Positions 22,948 through 31,399 of a stretch of DNA of 31,399 nt are shown here, one piece after another (position 1 is the stretch's first letter; each line of letters begins with the position of its first letter). The DNA is taken from positions 1 to 31,399 of the forward strand of contig JAJZAL010000030.1 of NCBI GenBank assembly GCA_021799405.1. Direction: 5' to 3'. The position numbers and the translations under genes were made by a program. The notes under the pieces are model-generated. The model saw only the letters and a list, made by a program, of their open reading frames with translations. It had not been told where the DNA came from and did not search any database. This DNA comes from Acidobacteriota bacterium (GTDB lineage Bacteria > Acidobacteriota > Terriglobia > Terriglobales > Acidobacteriaceae).

Positions 22948-25900
22948 GTGATCCAGGCTGCGAAAAGAAAATTGATTCTGATCGGGATATGTACCGCATT
23001 GTGCTTTGTTGCCGGTCCTATTACGCTCTCTGCGCAGATCGTAACCGGAGCGGTTGTAGGAACAGTGAAGGATCCGACTGGCGCCGTAGTGAAGGGTGCA
23101 AAGGTGTCTTTGGTCAATCAGGCGACCAATATAGCACAAACGACCGTGACCTCGGCCGCCGGCAACTATGTCTTCGCAACTGTTCCCGTGGGGGTATACA
23201 CGTTGCACGCAAGTGCCGCCGGATTCAAAACCTATGTGGATACCGGTATACGAGTCCAGATTCAGGCTACTGTAACCGCCGACGTGGCCTTAGCCATAGG
23301 TAGCATCAGTCAACACGTGACGGTCACCTCGGCAGTGCCCCTGCTTCAGGCGCAAAACGCCGCAGTGGGTCAGACCATTCCGTCGGTACAGGTGAATGAT
23401 CTGCCGCTGAACGGGCGGAATTGGCTTTCCTTGGCGAACCTATCCGCCGGTACTTACGCGGCGGAAGGCTCCTCCCCAGACAATCCGGGCCAGGTCTATT
23501 CCAACGGCGTCAGCAATGGTCAGGTGGACTATAGATTGAATGGTGTTGATAACAACATTGAAGTGTTTCAGACCGGCGCCAATAATTTTGCAGGGAATGT
23601 AGCCCCGGTTCCGGACGCGATTGAGGAATTTAAACTGCAGGCCGGCAATAACAGTGCAGAATTCGGACAATTCGCAGGCGCAGTTGTTAATGCGGTCATC
23701 AAGTCCGGCACGAATCGCCTGAATGGCGATGCCTGGGAATATTTGAGGAATCAGGCGCTGAATGCCAATGACTATTTTTCCAATGAGCATGGCGTCGCCA
23801 GGCCCAAGTATGAACAGAATCAGTTCGGCGGCACCATAGGTGGGCCAGTCTACCTGCCGGGATTATATGACGGCAAAAACAAGACATTCTTCTTCTTTGA
23901 TTTTCAGCACACGGGCATTACGGAAGCCAACAATTTCACAGAATCCGTACCCACCAGCTCGATGCGGTCGAGCAACTTTACGAACCTTCAAGGCTTGATT
24001 ACCGGCAATAGCGGAACGACAACCGATGCCTTGGGGCGAGTATTTCCCCTCGGCACAGTCTTTGACCCTGCAACGACACGATCCGTAGCACCACATGCGA
24101 TCGACCCTGTCTCTGGCTTCACGAACCCCACATCGAAGACGGTGTATGTCCGCGACCCCTTCTTCACTGGCGGAAGCGTTGCCGGAATCAAGAATTTCAC
24201 GGCCGATACTTCGGAAATGAACATCATACCGGCCAATCGAATTGACCCTAACGCAATTAAACTACTGGATCTGCTTCCCGCCCCAACGGAGAACACAGGA
24301 TCCTATATCAATGATTATTTTGTTACTGAGCCATATACGACCACGATCAATCAATATGACGTGCGAATAGACGAAAATCTGAGCCAAAAGGATCTCATCT
24401 GGGGAACCTTCAGTCGAAGCGTGTACACGGAATCGTCCTATCAACCATTCCCCAATCTTATTGCAGGCGGTGCGCTGCAGATTTCCCCGGAAGATTCAGA
24501 GCCCCACTACGTCCTCTCACTGAACTACAGGCATGCCTTCACGGCAAACCTGGAAAATGTAGTTACATTCGGCTACGACCACGCAAATCATAATCTCACC
24601 ATGCCGACGGCAAACATGCTTGGCATACCTGCCCAATACGGTATCCAGGGTATCCCACAAATCGCCGGAAATGGCGGCCTGCCCACAATTGGCTATAACG
24701 GATTTAGTACCTTTGGCGGCCGCAGGTATATGCCAACCATCGAAACCACCTCTGGATTGGAGGTGATGGATGATATGGTCCTGACCCATGAGAAGCATGA
24801 ATTCCACATGGGGTTCACTTTCAACCGCATTATAGGAGATATCGTACAACCCGCTTATAGCAAGGGGCAGTTTACCTTCAACGGGCAATATACGAATGTT
24901 CCCAACAAGAACGATGGTTTGACGGGCATCGGGGATATGCTGATCATCCCCGGCCCCGCCACTGTTCCCAACGGCATCTCGGAGTTGGGCGGTCTCAGCT
25001 CTTACACGGGGTCGAACTACGCGGGGACGGATTATTTCAGCAACTATTGGGCGTTATATGCGCAAGATAACTGGAGGCCCACGTCGAGACTTACGGTTAA
25101 TCTCGGCTTGCGCTGGGAATACTTTTCACCGTATGGGGAAAGTAATGGCAGGCAGGCGAATTTCATCCAGGCTGCGGGAGATGGGAATTCTGGAACCTAC
25201 TACATCACAAAACGAGGATGCAGCGTTCCACGGTCAGCCGCATTCAACTCACTGCTGGCAAGTTATCACATCGCGGTCGATTGCGTCCCAGGCCTCGAGG
25301 TGAATCAGGCGCAGAAAGATGATTTCTCGCCTCGCATTGGATTCGCGTACCGTATTCTTCCAAACCTGGTGATACGAAGCGGCTATGCGATATCGTATGG
25401 GGCTTATGACAGTGTTGGGTACGGAGGTACGCTCGGGACGAACTATCCATTCCAGTACAACATCAGTAATCCGCCCAACACCTCACAGACGCCCAATTTG
25501 CTGCCGAATGGGCAGCCGGCGACATTGGAAAATACTTTTGGCGTAATTGATCTTCAGAATCCGGCGAACGTAACTGGCGTCGGTTTGAGCCTGTCAGGGA
25601 AGCAGTATCACTATCAGACCCCCTTGGTCCAGAGCGTGAACTTCACGATCCAGGACCAATTCACAGATCGCGATTCGATACAAGTAGGGTACGTAGGCAC
25701 GATGGGCAGGAATTTAGATGTTGGAGGAACACAAAATTCCCCGACGGAGATTCTACCTCCGGGTGTAAATGTGAAAAACTACATTCCGTTTCCCAGCCTG
25801 GCGCCTAACAGCAAGATATTAGCGACATTCGGGATCAGCAACTACAATTCCCTGCAGGCAACCTATCAGCATCGTTTCAGGAATAACTTAATATTATTGG

Positions 25901-26571
25901 CAAATTATACATACGGGAAGTGCATGACCTACAACGCCTTCCGTAATGCAGAGTATCTGCCTGGGTTCGGAGTTGGTCCCGCGTATTCTTTATGCGGTAG
26001 TGATGCTACGGACGTGATCCATCTGTCCGGAGAATACGCGCTACCAATGGGAAGAGGGCGGCAATTCTTTTCAGGGGCGAGCAAGGTGGTCAATGCCCTT
26101 ATTGGCGGATGGAACATCAATTATATCTATACATATCAAAGTGGCCAGCCATTCACGGTCGGCTGCCCTACGGCGACGACCTCTGATTTTGGATGTAATG
26201 CAAATCTGGTAAGCGGTGTTGATCCGTATGCTGGGCCGCACAATATTTCTCAGTGGTTGAATCCAAAGGCGTTTGAGCGTCCGCCTACAGCAACGGCCAT
26301 CGGTCAAAACGACTATGCGCCACTGGGAGGGGCGGCAAATCAAGTGCGCGGGCCCAGTTTCTACAATCTTGATATGTCATTGTTTAAGAATTTCCCGATC
26401 AACCGCACAACGTCGCTCCAGTTTCGCTTTGAGACGTTTAATACGTTGAATCATGCGCAGTTCAACAATCCGGGACACCTCAATTTTGAAGACCTGACTG
26501 ATTTCAGCACAATTACCTCGACACGAAATAACCCACGCTTAGGCCAAGTTGCATTGAAACTCTTCTTCTAA
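22948..26571 (+). CDS. Oar/SusC-like TonB-dependent receptor with carboxypeptidase-regulatory-like domain
   Basis: Outer-membrane transporter, 1207 residues, of the large type abundant in Acidobacteriota. The GTG start has AGGAGG 4-5 nt upstream. A signal peptide ending ...ITLSA-Q leads into a carboxypeptidase-regulatory-like domain (about 33-115: GTVKDPTGAVVKGAKVSLVN, YVFATVPVGVYTLHASAAGF). The plug follows (VNDLPLNGRNWLSLANLSAG; QVDYRLNGVDNNIEV; EEFKLQAGNNSAEFGQFAGA), then a long barrel ending in KLFF with the terminal aromatic needed for outer-membrane insertion. The substrate is unknown. The shared 21-bp promoter element ties it to the sulfo-sugar operon, so uptake of a sulfoquinovose-containing glycoside or oligosaccharide is a reasonable inference. 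The GH79-PLL gene follows in the same direction and may be co-transcribed. Confidence 0.94.
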   Translation: MIQAAKRKLILIGICTALCFVAGPITLSAQIVTGAVVGTVKDPTGAVVKGAKVSLVNQATNIAQTTVTSAAGNYVFATVPVGVYTLHASAAGFKTYVDTGIRVQIQATVTADVALAIGSISQHVTVTSAVPLLQAQNAAVGQTIPSVQVNDLPLNGRNWLSLANLSAGTYAAEGSSPDNPGQVYSNGVSNGQVDYRLNGVDNNIEVFQTGANNFAGNVAPVPDAIEEFKLQAGNNSAEFGQFAGAVVNAVIKSGTNRLNGDAWEYLRNQALNANDYFSNEHGVARPKYEQNQFGGTIGGPVYLPGLYDGKNKTFFFFDFQHTGITEANNFTESVPTSSMRSSNFTNLQGLITGNSGTTTDALGRVFPLGTVFDPATTRSVAPHAIDPVSGFTNPTSKTVYVRDPFFTGGSVAGIKNFTADTSEMNIIPANRIDPNAIKLLDLLPAPTENTGSYINDYFVTEPYTTTINQYDVRIDENLSQKDLIWGTFSRSVYTESSYQPFPNLIAGGALQISPEDSEPHYVLSLNYRHAFTANLENVVTFGYDHANHNLTMPTANMLGIPAQYGIQGIPQIAGNGGLPTIGYNGFSTFGGRRYMPTIETTSGLEVMDDMVLTHEKHEFHMGFTFNRIIGDIVQPAYSKGQFTFNGQYTNVPNKNDGLTGIGDMLIIPGPATVPNGISELGGLSSYTGSNYAGTDYFSNYWALYAQDNWRPTSRLTVNLGLRWEYFSPYGESNGRQANFIQAAGDGNSGTYYITKRGCSVPRSAAFNSLLASYHIAVDCVPGLEVNQAQKDDFSPRIGFAYRILPNLVIRSGYAISYGAYDSVGYGGTLGTNYPFQYNISNPPNTSQTPNLLPNGQPATLENTFGVIDLQNPANVTGVGLSLSGKQYHYQTPLVQSVNFTIQDQFTDRDSIQVGYVGTMGRNLDVGGTQNSPTEILPPGVNVKNYIPFPSLAPNSKILATFGISNYNSLQATYQHRFRNNLILLANYTYGKCMTYNAFRNAEYLPGFGVGPAYSLCGSDATDVIHLSGEYALPMGRGRQFFSGASKVVNALIGGWNINYIYTYQSGQPFTVGCPTATTSDFGCNANLVSGVDPYAGPHNISQWLNPKAFERPPTATAIGQNDYAPLGGAANQVRGPSFYNLDMSLFKNFPINRTTSLQFRFETFNTLNHAQFNNPGHLNFEDLTDFSTITSTRNNPRLGQVALKLFF

Positions 26572-26764
26572 GTGTGAAATGAGCGATGGGAGGCGGCGGA
26601 GCTGGCGAGAGAGTACATTGTCGCGCCTGCTCCGCTCCCGGAACGGAGACGTATCCACGGCGAACGCCGCTAACACACCAAATGGAGATTCGGAACGGAG
26701 ACCTGGCCGCACAGAGAACCCTCGCGCGATGGCGCTGTGCAAAGCTGCTCAAAAGGAGGATGGA

Positions 26765-29611
26765 ATGGGTAAATTAGCTCCGGTCGTGGTGTTCATAGGC
26801 TGCCTTTGCATAGGGAATGCGTGGGCACAGTCGACGCCGAGCGCTCCAGTAGTGGTGACCATTACGGCGACACCCGTGAGCGCAGTGAAGGGATACGCGA
26901 TTCCGCAAAATTTCAGCGGGCTGAGCTTTGAGAGGGGGACGCTGAACTTCAACAATGCCGGGGTCAACGGATACCTCTTTAGTCCACTGGACGTTCAACT
27001 GGTGACACTATTTCAAAACCTTGGTATTCACAACCTTCGCGTTGGAGGGGGTTCAGTGGATGATGAGGTGCCGGTTGGCTACGGCCCTGACGGTTATTCC
27101 GGCATAGACAACCTATTCAACTTCGCTCAAGTGGCGGGTGTAAAAGTGATTTACACATTTCGTTTGTTGAATACAAGAAATGCTTATCCTGATCTGAAGA
27201 CGATGGATGCGAATGTCGCCAATTATATCTGGCGGAGATATTCTGGTCAGGTTGACAATTTTGCCCTTGGCAATGAACCGGATTTCCACTCGTATCATAC
27301 GTACTGCACAAATTCAGAGTGCACCTGCAGCTACCCAACCGGTTGTGTGGGCCCGCCCTCGAGTATACGTCTAGAGGACCCCGCAATTTACGAGACAGAG
27401 ACAATTCGAAATACAACAGCAGGAACTGCATATCCATCATATCTTGCGGATTGGCAGAAGTATGCCTATGCGATCCTGGATGTTGTCCCATCGGCGAGAT
27501 TCTCTGCGCCCGATACGGGCGCTTATAACACGCTCACGTATACGCCGACCTCAGCATCGGGCGTGTCATGGACGCAGCAGTTCGCCGAAGATGAAGCGAA
27601 CGCAACAAACGGCATTGGGAGACCACTGCTGGCGGAGGCGACGCAGCATTTTTATGTGGGAGGAAGCCCCGGGAAGACCACAGCCACGCAGGCGATCGAC
27701 AATATGCTTTCGCGGAATTGGGTAACCGATACTGAGATTTCATCGGGCCCTGAAGGATCATCAACCTATACCCCATACCGTTGGCTATATGCGAATAATC
27801 TTGAGCCGGTGCTTGCTGCGCACGTGCCTTACCGTCTTACTGAATCCAATGACTATCTCACGGGAATTCCGGGTGCGAGCAACGGCTATGCATCTGCGCT
27901 CTGGGCTCTCGACTATATGCATTGGTGGGCGGAGCATCGCGCGAGCGGAGTTAATTTTCACAATAAACAATGGATTTATACGGACACGATTGTTCCGAAT
28001 CCTTATCCATGTGTTGCTATCTGTGGCAATTTTCAGGCAGCCCCCAAGGCGTATGGGATTAAGGCATTTGATTTGGGAGGCCATGGCTATGTGGAGCCAG
28101 TCGCAATTGTGAACCCGGATAATATTAACCTGACGGCGTATGCGGTAGGTGAGGGCCAAGACCTGTATGTTACGTTAATTAACAAGACGCACAACTCAAC
28201 GCATGATTCAGCCGATGCCATCGTAACAATCCATCCCAAGGGGTTTACAGCGGCAAGTTGCGCATCCATGCTGCTCACGGATGGGGACCCGGGAAATGCC
28301 GCATTGATGACAGGCACGCTGGGAGGCGCGAGGATTGCCAATAATGCCCGGTGGTTAGGCAAATGGACCCCGATGAAACCTGATACAACCGGGAGTTGCA
28401 CTTCGACTGTACCCGCCACGACAGCAGAAGTTGTAAGAATTCGTGCGGCAAGCTCCTACGAGGGACCTGTTCAGATAAACCAAAACGGTACTTTAGAAGT
28501 GTTCGGCATCGGTGGGAACGGCGATATATGGCAAGATACGCAGGTTGCCGCGGATATCCCGGATAGCTCTGAGAGTCATTGGACTGGATGGGCGGATCTG
28601 CCGGGGGGGATTCAGGCTACAGGTCGTCCGGCTGTGGTGAAGAATCTGAATAACACGCTGCAGATATTCATACCTGGCACGGGAGGGGACGTCTACTTCA
28701 GCCGGCAAAATAGCCCCGGGGGTTCCTGGTCTAATTGGACGGATATGGGTAGCAGTAGTGATGGAATGTCGGATCTAGAGGCGGCAAATAATGCGGACGG
28801 CAGTGTAACCGTATTTGGCATTGGGCTAAACGGCGACATATGGTATGCAGCGGAAAGCGCGCCTGGCGTGGGCTGGTCGGAGTGGACGGACTTAACTGGA
28901 GAGAACATACGTCCGGGCTATGTGATCGGGCGAAATCTCAACGGTCTGTTGGATGTTTTTGGCGTCGATTCTCGCGGGACTGTATGGGAGAACTGTCAGA
29001 CAGATAGCAACTTGTGGAGTGGCTGGATGCCGCTGACGGGAAATCCTGACAACCGCACAAACATAACCAGCGCAGGGTTCGAAGGCGGAGGCAACCCAGA
29101 TCTTGGTGCAGGAGAGCGATTCGATTCACAACTCGCAGTTGGACGGAATCTAGATGGGCGGCTGGAGGTGTTGGGAATTGGGGCCGACTCTCATATCTGG
29201 TTCATATCGCAGGATGCGCCTGGTGGGGAATGGGGTCACTGGCAGGACCTGGGAGGAATCAAAGTAGCGCCGGGTTTCGCAGTGGGGCAGGATGCAGATG
29301 GCAGGCTGGAAATCTTTGGAGTCGCCGCGGCCGGTCCCTGGGGTGGATGGAGTGATTCCGGTCAGTCTACCCGATGGGGAAGTGTGTGGACAATTGAACA
29401 GCAAATGCCAGATGGCCGTTGGGGAGATTGGACAAATTTAGGAGAGGCAAATGTAAACCCGCACCTGGTTGTCGGAAATACAGCCGATGGCAGGATTCAG
29501 TTGTTTGCCGTGGGATCTAACCATGAAGTGTGGTCTAACTGGCAGCAGGCTAACATGGACAACTGGGATGGCTGGCAAGATTTCTCTGGCAAGGGAATCA
29601 GGTTCTATTAA
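26765..29611 (+). CDS. Second GH79-like hydrolase with C-terminal PLL-type lectin beta-propeller
   Basis: 948 residues. The ATG at 26765 has AGGAGG 5 nt upstream and starts a signal peptide (MGKLAPVVVFIGCLCIGNAWA-Q). The frame is open 62 codons further upstream, but that part lacks protein character. The catalytic barrel has E171 (LGNEPDFHSYH) as acid/base and E360 (YRLTESNDYLTG) as probable nucleophile. It has a short Cys-rich insertion (CTNSECTCSYPTGC) absent from the 9037-11766 paralogue. The GH79-type beta-sandwich (DLYVTLINKTHN) is followed from about residue 575 by PLL/DUF346-type blades (VFGIGGNGDIW, VFGVDSRGTVWEN, VGRNLDGRLEVLGIG), ending in the same KGIRFY. It lies 193 nt after the TonB receptor with no clear terminator between, so it may be co-expressed. 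Substrate unknown. Confidence 0.85.
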   Translation: MGKLAPVVVFIGCLCIGNAWAQSTPSAPVVVTITATPVSAVKGYAIPQNFSGLSFERGTLNFNNAGVNGYLFSPLDVQLVTLFQNLGIHNLRVGGGSVDDEVPVGYGPDGYSGIDNLFNFAQVAGVKVIYTFRLLNTRNAYPDLKTMDANVANYIWRRYSGQVDNFALGNEPDFHSYHTYCTNSECTCSYPTGCVGPPSSIRLEDPAIYETETIRNTTAGTAYPSYLADWQKYAYAILDVVPSARFSAPDTGAYNTLTYTPTSASGVSWTQQFAEDEANATNGIGRPLLAEATQHFYVGGSPGKTTATQAIDNMLSRNWVTDTEISSGPEGSSTYTPYRWLYANNLEPVLAAHVPYRLTESNDYLTGIPGASNGYASALWALDYMHWWAEHRASGVNFHNKQWIYTDTIVPNPYPCVAICGNFQAAPKAYGIKAFDLGGHGYVEPVAIVNPDNINLTAYAVGEGQDLYVTLINKTHNSTHDSADAIVTIHPKGFTAASCASMLLTDGDPGNAALMTGTLGGARIANNARWLGKWTPMKPDTTGSCTSTVPATTAEVVRIRAASSYEGPVQINQNGTLEVFGIGGNGDIWQDTQVAADIPDSSESHWTGWADLPGGIQATGRPAVVKNLNNTLQIFIPGTGGDVYFSRQNSPGGSWSNWTDMGSSSDGMSDLEAANNADGSVTVFGIGLNGDIWYAAESAPGVGWSEWTDLTGENIRPGYVIGRNLNGLLDVFGVDSRGTVWENCQTDSNLWSGWMPLTGNPDNRTNITSAGFEGGGNPDLGAGERFDSQLAVGRNLDGRLEVLGIGADSHIWFISQDAPGGEWGHWQDLGGIKVAPGFAVGQDADGRLEIFGVAAAGPWGGWSDSGQSTRWGSVWTIEQQMPDGRWGDWTNLGEANVNPHLVVGNTADGRIQLFAVGSNHEVWSNWQQANMDNWDGWQDFSGKGIRFY

Positions 29612-30096
29612 TGGCGTAGTCGGGATGGAAAACCTATCGTCATCAAAGCGAGAACGAAAACTCCCCGATGGGGTCAAAATATTCTCCGGCTGAAGGCGGG
29701 GAGAGAAGGAAATGTTCCTGACTTGCCGCATACCACTTGATTTGATCGCGTGAGCCCTTCTGCTTGGCGGCCGCGCGCCCCTGCGGGTACTTTGTCCACG
29801 ATGGCATTTTAGATACCAGGTGGCGGGTCATACAGTCAGAGTCGATATCTACGGTCCACGTGTGGAACGAAATCAATCTGACATCCTGTTGCCAGAAAGG
29901 CAAGGCACAAACGGAGACGGAACCGTTAATGCTGGAGCAGACTCGCTGTGAGCAAAGCACGCATACTGATGCCAACTTTAAATCGAAAAAGGTCACGACG
30001 GCTTTGTAGGTCACAGCGAAATGTCGAGGATGGGCAACGAAAGCGTCTTGAGCAGAGGGTCCCGAAATCGAGCCTAATAGGCGAAAGGAGGAGCTG
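29612..30096. other. 485-base intergenic region with a possible antisense relic
   Basis: No plus-strand gene is supported. On the minus strand the frame ending at 29643 is open for about 209 codons. Its last 70 codons look protein-like (KMPSWTKYPQGRAAAKQKG, QIKWYAASQEHFLLSPPSAG), but the first half is antisense to the start of the next gene and there is no ribosome site. It may be a remnant of a lost gene. No AATCGATT element was found here. Confidence 0.45.
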
Positions 30097-31353
30097 ATGG
30101 ACCGGAGAACATTCAATAAGTTAGCTGGCGTAGCCGCAATAGGTACATTTTCACAGAAGGGCCAAGGTGTCGATGCGGCGCATTTGTCTCCGCCTCCGAA
30201 TGTCGCTGAGAGCTCTGCTGCGCCATCTCCGCTTTCGCAGGACCACATTCTTCTGGAAGATGCCGATGTCATGGTTGCGTTCGATGCTCACTCCGGGGCA
30301 TTGCTGCAGCTTCACAGCAAGTTGACTAAATGGACTATCCAGCGACGGCCAGAATTAGGGATTTCGTTTCGCCTTCTCGTGCCTCTGCCTCATCGCCGGG
30401 ACAACTTTGTTCTTGGGCAGAAGCAGCGTGCAGCAGGAGTCAAAAGGATCTCTGACAAAGAGATTTACATTGAGTGGGCAGGCCTTTTGAGCGAGCATGG
30501 GGGCGAGTTGCCGATAAGCTTTTCGAGCCGTGTGAAACTCGATAAGGGCATTCTGACATTTGAGGGAGCGCTGATCAATAACTCAACCCTCACGGTAGAG
30601 ACTATTGACTATCCGTACTTTGGCGACCTGAGTTCGCCTGCGCGCAACGCTCCTATGAAAAGCGAGCACATGTGGTATGGAAACCTGGTCGGAGATGAAA
30701 TTTATCCGGAATTCAAGAATGAAAAAGGTTATTGGGGAGTAGATTTTCCGACCAAGACTGTTGAGTCCAAACAGAGTCTATTTTGTTTGATCCAGGCTCC
30801 CCAACAGGGTCTATATGTCGGGATGCATGATCCTACTCAGCCATATTTGCTTGAGTTTACATTTGAACAGCATCCCGGTCTGTCGAATTCGATAACGAAT
30901 AAGGTTCCCAAGGAAGACGAAATTGGCGGAATTCCGGTTCATCTGGAATTTCGCACTTGTCACTTTCTCTATGCTCAGCCGCGATCGGTGCGGACGCTCG
31001 CCCCTGTGGTGTTCAAGGCATATGCAGGGGACTGGCACCAAGGTATCGATTTCTATAAGGACTGGCGCATCACTTGGTTTCATAAGCCACAGATTGCGGC
31101 TTGGGTTAGAGATGTGAACTCATGGCAACAGTTGCAAATAGATACACCGGAGCAAGACTACAGCATTCTCTATAAAGATCTCCCGAAATACATTGATGAA
31201 TGTGCAGCAAATGGTGTGGGCGCCATCCAACTGGTGGGGTGGAACCTCGGAGGGCAAGATGGAGGTGATCCTTGTTTGGACACTGATCCGCGATTAGGGA
31301 GCTGGCGTGAACTACATGATGCCATTGCCTATCAGTCCGTGGTTAAAGTCTGA
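30097..31353 (+). CDS. DUF6259-like Tat-exported protein, apparently truncated by early stop codons
   Basis: 418 residues. AAAGGAGGAG directly precedes the ATG. A twin-arginine signal (MDRRTFNKLAGVAAIG) predicts Tat export. An N-terminal beta-sandwich part (about 50-310) is followed by what looks like the start of a (beta/alpha)8 barrel: AYAGDWHQGIDFYKDWR, DLPKYIDECAANGVGAIQLV, GWNLGGQDGGDPCLDTDPRLG. As I remember the DUF6259 family, members continue for some 300 more residues after this point. Here TGA (31351-31353) interrupts inside the next helix or strand (AIAYQSVVKV), and a second in-frame TGA follows two codons later. It is probably a decaying or recently truncated hydrolase, although the window ends only 46 bases further on. 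Substrate unknown. Confidence 0.6.
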   Translation: MDRRTFNKLAGVAAIGTFSQKGQGVDAAHLSPPPNVAESSAAPSPLSQDHILLEDADVMVAFDAHSGALLQLHSKLTKWTIQRRPELGISFRLLVPLPHRRDNFVLGQKQRAAGVKRISDKEIYIEWAGLLSEHGGELPISFSSRVKLDKGILTFEGALINNSTLTVETIDYPYFGDLSSPARNAPMKSEHMWYGNLVGDEIYPEFKNEKGYWGVDFPTKTVESKQSLFCLIQAPQQGLYVGMHDPTQPYLLEFTFEQHPGLSNSITNKVPKEDEIGGIPVHLEFRTCHFLYAQPRSVRTLAPVVFKAYAGDWHQGIDFYKDWRITWFHKPQIAAWVRDVNSWQQLQIDTPEQDYSILYKDLPKYIDECAANGVGAIQLVGWNLGGQDGGDPCLDTDPRLGSWRELHDAIAYQSVVKV

Positions 31354-31399
31354 TTGTTGTGAGGTGCGATCGGGGATGAAGAGCGTCTAACGAGGTATG

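Noticed and set aside
26579..26764. 62-codon N-terminal extension of the second GH79 gene
   Set aside because: The extension lacks protein character, while AGGAGG and a signal peptide mark the ATG at 26765.
29659..29680. Hairpin CCCC-GAT-GGGG as terminator after the second GH79 gene
   Set aside because: The stem is only 4 bp and no T-run follows.
29643..30272. Minus-strand 209-codon frame as a real gene
   Set aside because: No ribosome site, and half of it overlaps the convincing Tat-signal gene in antisense; only its C-terminal part looks protein-like, so it is noted as a possible relic.
1..31399. CRISPR arrays, insertion sequences or rRNA genes
   Set aside because: No regularly spaced repeats, transposase motifs with inverted ends, or rRNA-like sequence were seen on either strand.

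Overview
The window looks like part of an Acidobacteriota (Terriglobia-like) chromosome. I infer this from the Oar-type TonB receptor with an N-terminal carboxypeptidase-regulatory-like domain, the DUF3300 protein, the sigma/anti-sigma/DUF3106 cluster and the many Tat- or Sec-exported glycan enzymes. No database search was possible, so the taxon is an inference.

Left part (1-6512), visibly GC-rich: a secreted DUF3300 protein with a repetitive Gln/Asn/Phe-rich tail and a strong terminator, a compact TonB-dependent receptor, then on the minus strand an ECF sigma factor, its overlapping zinc-type anti-sigma factor and a DUF3106 protein. A complete tRNA-Val(CAC) ends this part. Just beyond the tRNA are direct repeats, a possible decayed reading frame and visibly lower GC, which looks like the edge of an integrated island.

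Central part (6795-21841): two minus-strand exported enzymes (a DUF5054/GH38-like protein and a GH79-like hydrolase fused to a PLL-type lectin propeller) diverge from a tightly packed nine-gene plus-strand operon. The operon encodes a PfkA-superfamily sugar kinase, a FucI-like isomerase, a GntR/FCD regulator, an aldehyde dehydrogenase, SuyA, SuyB, a ComC-type Ldh2 dehydrogenase, a SlcC-type 2-hydroxyacid dehydrogenase and a LacD/YihT-type class I aldolase. The best single explanation is complete sulfoquinovose (SQ) mineralisation. SQ would be isomerised to sulfofructose, phosphorylated and cleaved to DHAP plus sulfolactaldehyde. Sulfolactaldehyde would be oxidised to (S)-sulfolactate, inverted through sulfopyruvate to (R)-sulfolactate, and desulfonated by SuyAB to pyruvate and sulfite.

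Right part (21842-31399): a 1.1-kb gene-poor stretch, a 1207-residue Oar/SusC-like TonB receptor, a second GH79-PLL protein, and a DUF6259-like Tat-exported protein that stops early. A 21-bp sequence in front of the kinase operon recurs exactly in front of the big TonB receptor. Its AATCGATT core also forms the centre of a perfect 20-bp palindrome at the GH79 promoter. The outer-membrane receptor, the exported GH79 hydrolase and the cytoplasmic sulfo-sugar pathway therefore appear to form one regulon. No known sulfoquinovosidase (GH31 or GH188), inner-membrane sugar transporter, sulfite exporter or LacI-type repressor is visible in the window.
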